From an uncultured Candidatus Saccharibacteria bacterium (lineage in GTDB: Bacteria > Patescibacteriota > Saccharimonadia > Saccharimonadales > Saccharimonadaceae), in the NCBI GenBank assembly GCA_947302975.1, contig CAMYXA010000001.1:42086-106085 (forward strand): DNA of 64,000 bases, read 5' to 3'. A program made the translations under genes and the position numbers. Numbering within the stretch: position 1 is the stretch's first letter; the number at the start of each line of letters is the position of its first letter. Positions 51,085-59,320 of the stretch are shown here, in pieces. The notes below the pieces were generated by a model. The model worked only from the letters and a program-made list of their open reading frames with translations. It ran no database searches and was not told where the DNA came from.

Positions 51085-51335
51085 AAGAATCCAGATTTGA
51101 TTTAATCACTTCAATTCTTGCCGCTGTTGTCGGTGGTGCGATTGCATTCTTTGTTTGTAATTTGTTACTTCCTAAGATTGAGGATGTGAAATATAAGACG
51201 CTCGAAACCGCAGCCACTAGCGACATTGGTACGCTTGATGAAGAAATATTCAATAATAACGCAATTAATCCTACAGTCGAAGTTTGTGTTGGTTGTACTG
51301 GTGGAGAAAGTGACGGCGACGAGGAAGGAGAGTAA
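51081..51335 (+). CDS. Small single-pass pilus-operon protein
   Basis: 84 residues: one transmembrane helix (about 11-32, SILAAVVGGAIAFFVCNLL) and a short acidic extracellular part with CVGCTGG. It overlaps its neighbours (ATGA with the PilO-like gene; TAATG with pilB). It sits where PilP would be, but shows no clear PilP features. Confidence 0.65.
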   Translation: MKESRFDLITSILAAVVGGAIAFFVCNLLLPKIEDVKYKTLETAATSDIGTLDEEIFNNNAINPTVEVCVGCTGGESDGDEEGE

Positions 51336-53104
51336 TGGCGCTCCTAACCAAGTCTGCACAAGAGAAAATCGCGGAACTCATTGTTAGTGAGGGCCTTGCT
51401 GATGCTGATCTGGTCGCAAATATCAGGCAAGAGGTTGAGCTAAACAATAAGCCGCTGATTGATGAACTTCTTGAAAAGAAGATTATTAACAGTGAGATGG
51501 TGGCGCACGCAACCGCTGTGATTATTGGTGTACCTTATGTTGAGCTTAAAAACATTCGTATGGATCAGGATACGCTCCTTCTTCTTCCGAAAGAAGCTAC
51601 TGAGCGTGTAATGGCGATTCCACTGGGCGAACGTGATGGCGCGCTGGTGGTTTCGATGCTCGATGTGACGAACGTTCAGTCGACGGACTACCTTGCCAAC
51701 CTTGTGAACAAGCCGATTCGCGTAGTGATGTCTTCCGAGCGGGGAATTAGAGAAGTTCTCGAACAGTATAAGGGCGATTTCTCATCGGTTCGCCAGGCTG
51801 TTCGCGCTACGAATGAAGAAATTGCGATTGAACAACAAAGTAACAAAGACGTTAAAACAATTGTTCAGGACTCGCCAATCTCGAAAGCTCTTACCACGAT
51901 TCTAAGTTATGCTGCAAAATCTAAAGCATCTGATATTCACATTGAGCCACTTGAAGAGCAACTGATTATTCGTTGCCGTATCGATGGCGTGCTTCGCAAA
52001 ATTATGGATCTTCCAAAGACTGTGGCGCCAGCGTTGGTTTCGCGCGTGAAGATTCTCGCTAACCTTAAGATTGATGAGCACCGTGTTCCACAGGATGGTG
52101 AGTTTACGGTGCTGGTTGATGATAAAGAGATTGACCTTCGTATTGCAATTTCGCCAGTAACTTGGGGTGAGCAAGTGGTGATTCGTTTGCTTGATAAAAC
52201 CGGTGTGGCGATGAAGATTGACCAGATGGGTATGGTCGGACGTGCGCTTCGAACGGTTCGTGCTGGTATTTCAAAACCAAATGGTATGATTCTAACTTCT
52301 GGTCCAACTGGTTCTGGTAAGTCTACAACGCTCTATGCTTTGATTCAGGAAATTAAGAGTGAAGAGATTAATATCGTGACGCTCGAGGATCCGGTCGAGT
52401 ATAAGATGGATGGAATTAACCAGATTCAGGTTAACGTGGATGCGGGGCTTACGTTCGCTTCTGGTCTTCGTTCGATTCTTCGCCAGGACCCTGACGTGGT
52501 GATGGTGGGTGAGATTCGTGATGCTGAGACAGCCGCACTTGCCGTGCAGGCAGCTCTTACGGGTCACTTGGTGTTCTCAACGCTCCACACCAACTCGGCT
52601 GCTGGTATCTTGCCTCGTCTTCTTGATATGGACGTCGAGCCATTCCTTCTTGCATCTACACTTAATACTGTGATTGGCCAGCGCTTGGTGCGCCGTGTGA
52701 CTGAGAAACGTGAAACGTTCAAGTCTTCTGAACTCGAGACTGCTGAAGTAAACAGCGTGGTCGGAAGGCTTCTGCCTAAGGCTCAGTCTGAGGTTGCAAG
52801 TATTGGTGAAGACCTTGGTTATCCAGGGCTTCCAGTTATGAATGATGATAACTATACACTGGTTAAAGGTATGGTCACGAAAGAGACGCCGGGCGGTTAT
52901 AAAGGTCGTGCTGGTCTTTATGAGGCGATTGACGTTGATGAAGATATTCAGAAGTTGATTGTTCAACACGCGACGGCAACGCAGATTATGAATTTGGCAA
53001 AAGAGAAGGGAACAGTGACCCTTCGCGAGGATGGTGTCCTTAAGGCACTTTCGGGAATAACAACACTAGAGGAGGTAAACCGCGTAGCGTCCGACTTGGC
53101 ATAA
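51335..53104 (+). CDS. pilB: Type IV pilus extension ATPase PilB
   Basis: 589 residues. N-terminal MshEN-type domain (1-160) that may bind cyclic-di-GMP, then the GspE motor with GPTGSGKSTT (about 323-332), EDPVEYKMDGINQIQVN (Asp box region), RQDPDVVMVGEIRD (Walker B, about 383-396) and FSTLHTNSA (His box). The zinc cysteines of some PilB/GspE are missing. It powers pilus extension. Confidence 0.95.
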   Translation: MALLTKSAQEKIAELIVSEGLADADLVANIRQEVELNNKPLIDELLEKKIINSEMVAHATAVIIGVPYVELKNIRMDQDTLLLLPKEATERVMAIPLGERDGALVVSMLDVTNVQSTDYLANLVNKPIRVVMSSERGIREVLEQYKGDFSSVRQAVRATNEEIAIEQQSNKDVKTIVQDSPISKALTTILSYAAKSKASDIHIEPLEEQLIIRCRIDGVLRKIMDLPKTVAPALVSRVKILANLKIDEHRVPQDGEFTVLVDDKEIDLRIAISPVTWGEQVVIRLLDKTGVAMKIDQMGMVGRALRTVRAGISKPNGMILTSGPTGSGKSTTLYALIQEIKSEEINIVTLEDPVEYKMDGINQIQVNVDAGLTFASGLRSILRQDPDVVMVGEIRDAETAALAVQAALTGHLVFSTLHTNSAAGILPRLLDMDVEPFLLASTLNTVIGQRLVRRVTEKRETFKSSELETAEVNSVVGRLLPKAQSEVASIGEDLGYPGLPVMNDDNYTLVKGMVTKETPGGYKGRAGLYEAIDVDEDIQKLIVQHATATQIMNLAKEKGTVTLREDGVLKALSGITTLEEVNRVASDLA

Positions 53105-53125
53105 CGCTTGTGGTATAATTTAACT

Positions 53126-54208
53126 ATGGAAAACAATACGCAGGTGCAAGTACCAAAAATTGAAACTTTGCTTGAAGAGTGTCTCAGAAGGAACGCTTCT
53201 GATTTGCACATTCAATTTGGACTTCCTCCAATTCTTCGTATTGATGGCGCTTTGGTTCCAATTTCCAATATGCCGAACTTGACTGAGGAAATGGTTAAGA
53301 ACATTATCTTCGCAACACTTGATGAAGAACAACAGAAATCCTATCTTAAAGATCGTGAATTTGACTATTCGTTTGCATTTGGCGATTTGGCACGCTTCCG
53401 TGTTAATGCGTTCCATGAACGCGGCAAGATGGCTGCAGCTTTCCGTTTGATTCCAAATCAGATTAAGACGATTGATGAGCTTGGTCTCCCTGGTGTGGTT
53501 GGTTCATTCTCAGAATTCCCACGTGGTTTGGTGCTCGTGACTGGTCCTACCGGTTCTGGTAAGTCCACGACTTTGGCAGCACTCATCGACAAGATTAATT
53601 CGACAAAGTCTTGCCATATCATTACGATTGAAGACCCGATTGAGTTTACTCACAAATCAAAACGCTCAGTGGTGGTGCAACGTGAAGTTCACTATGATAC
53701 GTTCAGTTTTTCAGCGGCACTCCGCTCAGTGCTTCGTGAGGATCCGGATGTGGTACTCATCGGTGAGATGCGCGATCTTGAAACGATCCAGGCAGCAATC
53801 ACCGTGGCTGAGACTGGTCACTTGGTCTTTGCAACTCTTCACACGAACTCAGCAGCACAATCCCTCGATCGTATGATTGATGTTTTCCCAGCTCACCAAC
53901 AGCCACAGGTTCGCTCACAGCTAGCTAATATCTTGATGGGCATTTGCGCACAACGCCTCGTTCCAGCTATTGGCGGTGGCCGTGTTTGTGCGGCAGAAAT
54001 CATGGTGGCTAACCCAGCAGTTCGTGCATTGATTCGCGAAGGGAAGACCTTCCAACTTGATACTGCAATTCAAACTGGTGCAGACCAGGGTATGCAGACA
54101 ATGGATCGCACACTCGCTGGCCTCGTGAAGACTGGTGTGATTACTTATGATAGTGCTCGCGAATATGCTGTTGAAGTTAATGAATTAGATAGGCTGGTTA
54201 GAGGATAA
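53126..54208 (+). CDS. pilT: Type IV pilus retraction ATPase PilT
   Basis: 360 residues from MENNTQVQVPKIETLL. LEECLRRNASDLHIQFGLPP is the N-terminal PilT block; GPTGSGKSTTLAALID (about 140-155), EDPDVVLIGEMRD and FATLHTNSA are motor motifs. AIRLTRVE-type switch is not obvious. Its own promoter TGGTATAAT (53111-53119) ends 6 nt before the ATG, so PilT can be made separately from PilB. Confidence 0.95.
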   Translation: MENNTQVQVPKIETLLEECLRRNASDLHIQFGLPPILRIDGALVPISNMPNLTEEMVKNIIFATLDEEQQKSYLKDREFDYSFAFGDLARFRVNAFHERGKMAAAFRLIPNQIKTIDELGLPGVVGSFSEFPRGLVLVTGPTGSGKSTTLAALIDKINSTKSCHIITIEDPIEFTHKSKRSVVVQREVHYDTFSFSAALRSVLREDPDVVLIGEMRDLETIQAAITVAETGHLVFATLHTNSAAQSLDRMIDVFPAHQQPQVRSQLANILMGICAQRLVPAIGGGRVCAAEIMVANPAVRALIREGKTFQLDTAIQTGADQGMQTMDRTLAGLVKTGVITYDSAREYAVEVNELDRLVRG

Positions 54209-55410
54209 TGAAACGCTTTAATTACCGAGCAAAGGAAAAGGATTCCAACAAGCTGGTTCGCGGTAGCATTCAGGCCGAGAACGAGCGTACTGCTGGTAAA
54301 CTTTTGGTTGAGCAAGGTTATATTCCTGAATATATCAAGGAAGATGGCGTTGATGGTTTCCTCGCTAAGCAAGCGAACAAGATTACAACTAAAGACCGCA
54401 TCATGTTCACGCGTCAATTCTCGACCTTGATCGGTGCCGGTCTCCCGCTTTCAATTAGTCTTCGCACAGTGGCTGATCAGACGAACTCTAAAGGCATGAA
54501 AGCCGTAGTTGAGGAAGTGTTGGCGCTGGTGGAGTCTGGTAAATCGCTTCATGAATCAATCGCGCAACATCCGGATGTGTTTAACCGTGTTTATGTAGCA
54601 CTTATCTCCGCAGGTGAAATGTCTGGTACACTTGATCTTGCCTTGAAACGTCTTGCTGATCAGGAAGAGAAGGATGCTGCACTCCTTTCGAAAATTCGTG
54701 GCGCACTCGTTTATCCAGCGATTATCTTGGTCGTGATTATTGCAGTGCTCGCATTTATGATGATCATGGTGGTTCCGCAGGTTGGGCAACTTTATGCTGA
54801 CCTTGGAGAAGAGCTTCCTGGTATTACAAAGTTCCTCGTGGGGATGACTGATTTCTTTGGCCAATTTTGGTGGCTAGTGATGTTCTTCCTAGTTGGTGGT
54901 ATCATCGGCTTCTCGATGTTCATTAAGACTCCAAGAGGAAGAAGCATGATGGATAGCTTTAAGATTCACGTTTTCTTGTTTGGTAAGCTATTTCAGAAGC
55001 TTTATGTTTCGCGCTTCGCCCGTACAGCTGAGATGATGCTTGCAACTGGTGTCACGATGATTGATTCCGTGAAGATTGCAACTGAGGCGACCTCGAACGT
55101 AGTTGTTGAGAAAGAGTTTTCGAAGGCAATTGAGATCATTAAAGCTGGTAAGCCACTTTCTGAGGCGCTTGAAGATAGGCAGTATATGTTGCCACTCGTT
55201 CCACAGATGGCTTCCATCGGTGAGCAGTCTGGTAAGATTGACGAGATGCTAGGGAAGGCCGCGCAGGTTTACGAAAGTGAGCTTGATGAGCAGGTCGCTG
55301 CAATTTCGACGATGATTGAGCCTATCCTCATGGTGATCATGGCTGGCCTTATTGGCGTGGTGGTTGGTGGTACTTTGTTCCCAATTTACTCACTGGTGAG
55401 CTCAATCTAA
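54208..55410 (+). CDS. pilC: Type IV pilus platform protein PilC
   Basis: 400 residues. GspF-type protein with three transmembrane helices (about 170-195, 215-240, 370-395) and two cytoplasmic helical bundles (FTRQFSTLIGAGLPLSISL, ARTAEMMLATGVTMIDSV). It links the motor to the pilin at the membrane. The start overlaps the pilT stop (ATAATG). Confidence 0.94.
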   Translation: MKRFNYRAKEKDSNKLVRGSIQAENERTAGKLLVEQGYIPEYIKEDGVDGFLAKQANKITTKDRIMFTRQFSTLIGAGLPLSISLRTVADQTNSKGMKAVVEEVLALVESGKSLHESIAQHPDVFNRVYVALISAGEMSGTLDLALKRLADQEEKDAALLSKIRGALVYPAIILVVIIAVLAFMMIMVVPQVGQLYADLGEELPGITKFLVGMTDFFGQFWWLVMFFLVGGIIGFSMFIKTPRGRSMMDSFKIHVFLFGKLFQKLYVSRFARTAEMMLATGVTMIDSVKIATEATSNVVVEKEFSKAIEIIKAGKPLSEALEDRQYMLPLVPQMASIGEQSGKIDEMLGKAAQVYESELDEQVAAISTMIEPILMVIMAGLIGVVVGGTLFPIYSLVSSI

Positions 55411-55431
55411 TATATATATATATATATATAT
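55410..55431. repeat. (TA)n microsatellite
   Basis: About eleven TA units directly after the pilC stop; prone to slippage, but non-coding. Confidence 0.85.
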
Positions 55432-55445
55432 TATTGTGTCTATTG

Positions 55446-55469
55446 TCGCCCCGAGATGGGGCGATTTTT
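55446..55469 (+). terminator. Terminator of the pil operon
   Basis: TCGCCCC (55446-55452), loop GAGAT, GGGGCGA (55458-55464), TTTTT. Confidence 0.9.
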
Positions 55470-55541
55470 GTGGCGGTATGAGCTGTGGTGGGATGTGTGT
55501 GCGAGGTGTGTGGGGTGTGTATATTGGGCGTAGGGAAGGAC

Positions 55542-55570
55542 ACAAAAATATCGCCACGGAGGGCGATATT
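55542..55570 (-). terminator. Terminator of the pilin gene
   Basis: AATATCGCC (55547-55555), loop ACGGAG, GGCGATATT (55562-55570); on the minus strand a T-run follows. Confidence 0.88.
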
Positions 55571-55588
55571 GTTGTTTCTAACCTAGGA

Positions 55589-56089
55589 TTAGTTAGTACC
55601 GCAGTATCTACCTGCACCACCAAGTTTGTAAACGAAGGCGATGTCACGGTTGCCGGTACCTTTAACGACTTCCTCACCATCACATTTTGCGTTTTCGTAG
55701 ATGTAGATGATGTGGTCGAAAGTTTTAGCATCGTTGGCTGGGTTCACACCTGCGCCACCGAAGGCACCTTTGTATGATGGGGTGTATTCAGTACCGTCTG
55801 GGTCAACGAATGTTGTACAGCTGCCTGCAGCTTCTCCTTCACAAAGATAATCTTTGACGAAGGCTGCCCAACCATCGTTCTTTGGAACGCGGCCACGGTT
55901 GTTGGAAGAGTAGTTCGCAATCTGAGAAGAGAAGCGAGCTAGGTCATCCTTGCGTTGGGTATCTTGCTGACCAGTACGGAGAGCTGGATAACCAATGAAG
56001 ACCATCAAGAAGATGAGACCTGCGATAGCAAGCACGAGCACGACTTCGATGATGGTAAAGCCTTTTTTAGAGTTGTTATTTTTTGACAT
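55589..56089 (-). CDS. Type IV prepilin (major pilin candidate)
   Basis: 166 residues. Leader MSKNNNSKKG is followed by the class III cleavage site G/FTIIEVVLVLAIAGLIF with the conserved Glu at mature position 5. The globular part has two cysteine pairs, one near the C-terminus (KCDGEE ... GRYCGTN) like the D-region loop of Gram-negative pilins. It is read opposite to the pil operon, with its own ribosome site AAAGGA. Cleavage by the adjacent PilD is expected. Confidence 0.93.
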   Translation of the reverse strand: MSKNNNSKKGFTIIEVVLVLAIAGLIFLMVFIGYPALRTGQQDTQRKDDLARFSSQIANYSSNNRGRVPKNDGWAAFVKDYLCEGEAAGSCTTFVDPDGTEYTPSYKGAFGGAGVNPANDAKTFDHIIYIYENAKCDGEEVVKGTGNRDIAFVYKLGGAGRYCGTN

Positions 56090-56160
56090 TACTATCCTTT
56101 CGTAAATAGCTGTTACTGACTTTAATATAAACGAATTTCAAAGAAAAATCAAGATGTTTA

Positions 56161-56169
56161 TGGTAATAT
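56161..56169 (+). promoter_or_regulatory. -10 box of pilD
   Basis: TGGTAATAT ends 8 nt before the chosen ATG, suggesting a very short leader. Confidence 0.45.
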
Positions 56170-56177
56170 TAAGGTAT

Positions 56178-56966
56178 ATGCAAATAGTGTTTCTGGTGGT
56201 GATGTTTGTGCTGGGTGCGGCGATGGGCTCGTTTTTGGCTTGCCAATCTTGGAGGTATCATCTTTGGGATCAGAAGAAGAAAAGTCCTGGGAAATGGTCG
56301 GTGTGTATGCGCTGTAAACAGAGGTTGAAGTGGTATGACAACGTGCCGATTGTGTCTTGGGTGATGCTTCGTGGAAAGTGCCGATATTGCGGAAAGAAGA
56401 TTGGTACGGCGGAAATTTTGGCTGAAGTCTTGATGGCGCTCTCATTTCTTGGAGTGGGGATTTTTGCGGACTTTAGCCAGCACGAATCTTTGGCTTGGTG
56501 GGGAAATTTAGCTTTACTTCTTACGCTTATTATAAGCCTAGGCTTTTTGGCGATTTATGACGGCATGTGGGGTGAGTTGCCGGTCTTTGGGTTGATTATT
56601 TCTGGGGTGATAGCATTAGCGATATTTGTTATACGTATCGTTTCGGGGTTCGAGATGATACAGATTTGGGACACGGTTGGCGGAATAGCGATTCTGGGCG
56701 GATTATATCTCGTACTTTATCTGGCTTCGAAGGGAAAATGGGTGGGGGATGGAGACTGGATTCTCGGCGCAATCCTCGCTCTCTCGCTAGGATCGTCCTG
56801 GCTTTCACTTATTGTGCTATTTCTCGCGAACTTCCTTGGGACGGTTGTGATGTATCCGATGGTGAAGAACAAAAAATCGCATAAGATTTACTTTGGGCCG
56901 TTTCTGGTTATTGGTTTCGTGATTGCGCTAGTTTTCTCTGAACAATTCTTGGCGCTTCTTGGATAA
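56178..56966 (+). CDS. pilD: Prepilin leader peptidase PilD
   Basis: 262 residues from MQIVFLVVMFVLGAAMGSFLAC. The cytoplasmic loop has two CxxC pairs (CMRCKQRL and CRYCGKK), the zinc site of PilD. Aspartyl protease residues are in YDGMWGELP and GKWVGDGDW (the GxGD motif), followed by helices to the end. It cleaves and methylates prepilins at the inner membrane. It serves the pilin encoded next door. Confidence 0.94.
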   Translation: MQIVFLVVMFVLGAAMGSFLACQSWRYHLWDQKKKSPGKWSVCMRCKQRLKWYDNVPIVSWVMLRGKCRYCGKKIGTAEILAEVLMALSFLGVGIFADFSQHESLAWWGNLALLLTLIISLGFLAIYDGMWGELPVFGLIISGVIALAIFVIRIVSGFEMIQIWDTVGGIAILGGLYLVLYLASKGKWVGDGDWILGAILALSLGSSWLSLIVLFLANFLGTVVMYPMVKNKKSHKIYFGPFLVIGFVIALVFSEQFLALLG

Positions 56967-57902
56967 CTATTTGGTTTCGCTGTGGAAGCGATCGTGAATC
57001 TCTTTGAGGTGTTGATCGGTCACGTGGGTGTAGATTTGCGTGGTTGAGACATCGGCGTGGCCGAGCAAGGATTGGACGGAACGAAGATCGGCTCCGTTCA
57101 TGAGGAGATCGGTGGCGAAGGAATGGCGCAGTGTATGTGGGCTGACGTGTTTAGTGATGCCGGCCATGCGGGCATATTTTTCGACGATGCGTTCGACGGA
57201 GCGGGGAGTCAAACGGCGATAATTTCCGGATGTATCAACGGTATTCAAGTTTTTGCTGTTGTTCAAGAAAAGGGCCGGAAGGGAATCTTCGCGGGCGCCA
57301 AGATATTCGGCGACGCGGTCGGCGGCGGATTCGGAAATGAAGATTGGGCGGTCTTTGCTGCCTTTGCCGCGAACGACAAACTCACGACGTTCGAGATTGA
57401 TGGAATCGCGGTTTAAGGCGATAAGTTCGGAAACGCGGAGGCCACCAGAATAAAGAAGTTCGATGATGGCACGATCCCTAAGTCCGGATTCGGTTGAGGT
57501 GTCGATTTGGTCGAGCATGTCTTCGACTTCGTCAAAATGGAGGAAGGTGACTTGCTTGCGGATGATATGTGGCAATTCGATGAGGGAAGGATCCATGGAG
57601 TCGATTTGTCGTTTGGCTAGATATTTCAAAAAGCCACGAAGAGCAATAAGATGGTAGGACTGGGTGATGGTGGTGAGGTTTTTGTCGTGGGTTGGTGATT
57701 CGTAGCGATTGAGCTTTAGACGATATTTTCTAATGAGCTCAGGATTAATGTCGGCGGCCTTGATGTCGCGGTCAAGAATTTCGGTGGCGATTTCGACAAA
57801 ACGATAAAGATAAAGACGGTAGTTTTCGATGGTCTTTTTTGAACGGCCAGACTCGATTTCGAGGTGTTCTAGAAAGTCTTCGATAAGATCCGAAACATAC
57901 AT
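56967..57902 (-). CDS. Tyrosine recombinase, XerC/XerD-like
   Basis: 311 residues, full length. N-terminal SAM-like domain (1-95) and a catalytic domain with SGGLRVSEL (Arg, about 153), GKGSKDRP, HTLRHSFATDL (His and Arg, about 252-258) and LGHADVSTTQIYTHV with the nucleophilic Tyr (about 292). It most resembles XerD, which resolves chromosome dimers at dif with FtsK; a single Xer protein may serve this role. TGCTATAAT (57909-57917) ends 6 nt before the ATG. No dif site was found. Confidence 0.9.
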   Translation of the reverse strand: MYVSDLIEDFLEHLEIESGRSKKTIENYRLYLYRFVEIATEILDRDIKAADINPELIRKYRLKLNRYESPTHDKNLTTITQSYHLIALRGFLKYLAKRQIDSMDPSLIELPHIIRKQVTFLHFDEVEDMLDQIDTSTESGLRDRAIIELLYSGGLRVSELIALNRDSINLERREFVVRGKGSKDRPIFISESAADRVAEYLGAREDSLPALFLNNSKNLNTVDTSGNYRRLTPRSVERIVEKYARMAGITKHVSPHTLRHSFATDLLMNGADLRSVQSLLGHADVSTTQIYTHVTDQHLKEIHDRFHSETK

Positions 57903-57908
57903 ATGATT

Positions 57909-57935
57909 ATTATAGCACTAGAGATGTGGTATAAT
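57909..57935. promoter_or_regulatory. Divergent promoters of xer and ndk
   Basis: TGCTATAAT on the minus strand at 57909-57917 (6 nt before the recombinase ATG) and TGGTATAAT on the plus strand at 57927-57935 (ndk, 24-nt leader with AAGGAG). Confidence 0.6.
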
Positions 57936-57959
57936 AGCGAAAAGCTAAAAGGAGAAAAT

Positions 57960-58475
57960 ATGGCAAGTACAAAAGACTATATTCAGCGTACACTTGTGGT
58001 TTTGAAGCCAGATACAGTTCAGCGTGGAATTATCGGTGAAATTGTGCAGCGTTTTGAACGTGTTGGTCTTAAAATCGTCGGTATGAAGATGGTCATGCCT
58101 AATGAGGCACTTTATCGCAAACACTATGAAGATATTGGTAAAATGATTACCCGCCGTGGCGAACAAGCTTTTCGCTACAATGTCGAATACATGATGACTG
58201 GTCCAGTTATTGCGATGGTCCTTGAAGGTGTTGAGGCTCAACCACTCGTTCGCAAGATCGTTGGTCCAACCGAGCCAAAATCTGCTGAGATGGGTACCAT
58301 CCGTGGTGATTTCTCACACATGAGCTTTGGTTATTCTGATGCTAAGGGTGTTGGTGTGCCTAACCTTGTTCACGCTTCTGGTTCACTTGAAGAAGCAGAG
58401 CAGGAAATCAACCTTTGGTTTAACGCCAATGAGCTTTATGACTACTCTGATTTGAATGAGAAGTACACTCGCTAA
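57960..58475 (+). CDS. ndk: Nucleoside diphosphate kinase
   Basis: 171 residues from MASTKDYIQRTLVVLKPD, chosen for AAAAGGAG before it. Longer than the usual 130-150 residues owing to an extended region before the active site and a C-terminal extension. RTLVVLKPDTVQRG and MVLEGVEA are family text; the catalytic His is in NLVHASGS where most Ndk have N..HGSDS. It balances NTP and dNTP pools. Confidence 0.93.
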   Translation: MASTKDYIQRTLVVLKPDTVQRGIIGEIVQRFERVGLKIVGMKMVMPNEALYRKHYEDIGKMITRRGEQAFRYNVEYMMTGPVIAMVLEGVEAQPLVRKIVGPTEPKSAEMGTIRGDFSHMSFGYSDAKGVGVPNLVHASGSLEEAEQEINLWFNANELYDYSDLNEKYTR

Positions 58476-58487
58476 GATTATACGGAG

Positions 58488-58514
58488 ATAGCCCTGGGAA
58501 CAGGGCTATTTTTG
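58488..58514 (+). terminator. ndk terminator
   Basis: ATAGCCCTG (58488-58496), loop GGAA, CAGGGCTAT (58501-58509), TTTTT. Confidence 0.9.
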
Positions 58515-58534
58515 TTGACTTTAATCTGTTTTTG

Positions 58535-58543
58535 TGGTATAAT
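58535..58543 (+). promoter_or_regulatory. Promoter of a second orphan pair
   Basis: TGGTATAAT with a leader of about 40 nt ending in AAGGGGGTGA, much like the unit at 32.5 kb. Confidence 0.6.
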
Positions 58544-58584
58544 AAAGTGATACTCATTAATGCAATGGACAAGGGGGTGATTCG

Positions 58585-58884
58585 ATGAAGTACACATGTT
58601 TGGGTCTTAAACAGCCTAATGGGTATGTTAGAGCAACTGCGGTGAATCCACCGCAAATTATCTACAGGTTCAAGGATGAAACCGGTCAGACCATTCTTCA
58701 GGATTTCTATACTGACATTAAAAAGCAGTATTCCAGTCTTAATCTTGGTTTGGTGACAGAGGTGCAGGCGACGAAGATAGGAAACTATCTTTCTAGGCAG
58801 GGTCCGATGGACTTATGTCTCGACTCACATGGCAATCTGATATTGCCCGTGATCCCGAATTTGTATGATATTATCCACTATTAA
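58585..58884 (+). CDS. Hypothetical small protein (99 aa)
   Basis: MKYTCLGLKQPNGYVRATAV start, preceded by AAGGGGGTGATTCG. Soluble, no clear domain; the end NLYDIIHY is aromatic. First gene of a pair built like the one at 32.6-33.3 kb: own promoter, strong ribosome sites, terminator. Confidence 0.65.
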   Translation: MKYTCLGLKQPNGYVRATAVNPPQIIYRFKDETGQTILQDFYTDIKKQYSSLNLGLVTEVQATKIGNYLSRQGPMDLCLDSHGNLILPVIPNLYDIIHY

Positions 58885-58909
58885 CGCACATTAAAAGGAG
58901 GGCAAACCA

Positions 58910-59188
58910 ATGGACGAAGTAACGTGCCAGAAGGAGATCGAAGGAATGATTCCTTCGGAGAAAGATGTTGTTGTGGCTTATCGATGCGACAACGAAAGAC
59001 CACTTGTTAAGCTGATCCCTACGATTGCGATGAGGGTGAAGGCTAACGAGAACATCGGTTCTTGCAATGCGTATGGAGGCAACTACTTCTTTCTTAATCT
59101 CAAAAAAGCCAATCGAGAGTCAGTGAATGAATTTCTCGATATGATATTTGGGACGGTCGATACAGTTGACCGAGTGATTTGCTTCTAA
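58910..59188 (+). CDS. Hypothetical small protein (92 aa)
   Basis: MDEVTCQKEIEGMIPSEKD start, preceded by AAAAGGAGGGC. Acidic N-terminus, then VKLIPTIAMRVKANENIG and a short aromatic segment (GGNYFFLNLKK). No family recognised. It ends at a strong terminator. Confidence 0.65.
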   Translation: MDEVTCQKEIEGMIPSEKDVVVAYRCDNERPLVKLIPTIAMRVKANENIGSCNAYGGNYFFLNLKKANRESVNEFLDMIFGTVDTVDRVICF

Positions 59189-59195
59189 CAAGAAT

Positions 59196-59222
59196 GTCCC
59201 CGAAGAATCGGGGACTTTTTTG
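59196..59222 (+). terminator. Terminator of the second orphan pair
   Basis: GTCCCCG (59196-59202), loop AAGAAT, CGGGGAC (59209-59215), TTTTTTT. Confidence 0.92.
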
Positions 59223-59320
59223 TTTTCTTTTCTGGTGAATATAAAGTTAATGTCTTCTTTTTCATTATGGCTTATGCTAAAATTATATATAAGCATTTCA
59301 TTTAAAGAGAAAGGTTAATT

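Noticed and set aside
55410..55431. TA repeat as a phase-variation switch
   Set aside because: It lies after the pilC stop and before a terminator, so length change would not alter any coding frame or an obvious promoter.
55436..55777. 113-codon open frame opposite the pilin gene
   Set aside because: Runs through two terminators and the antisense of a clear prepilin.
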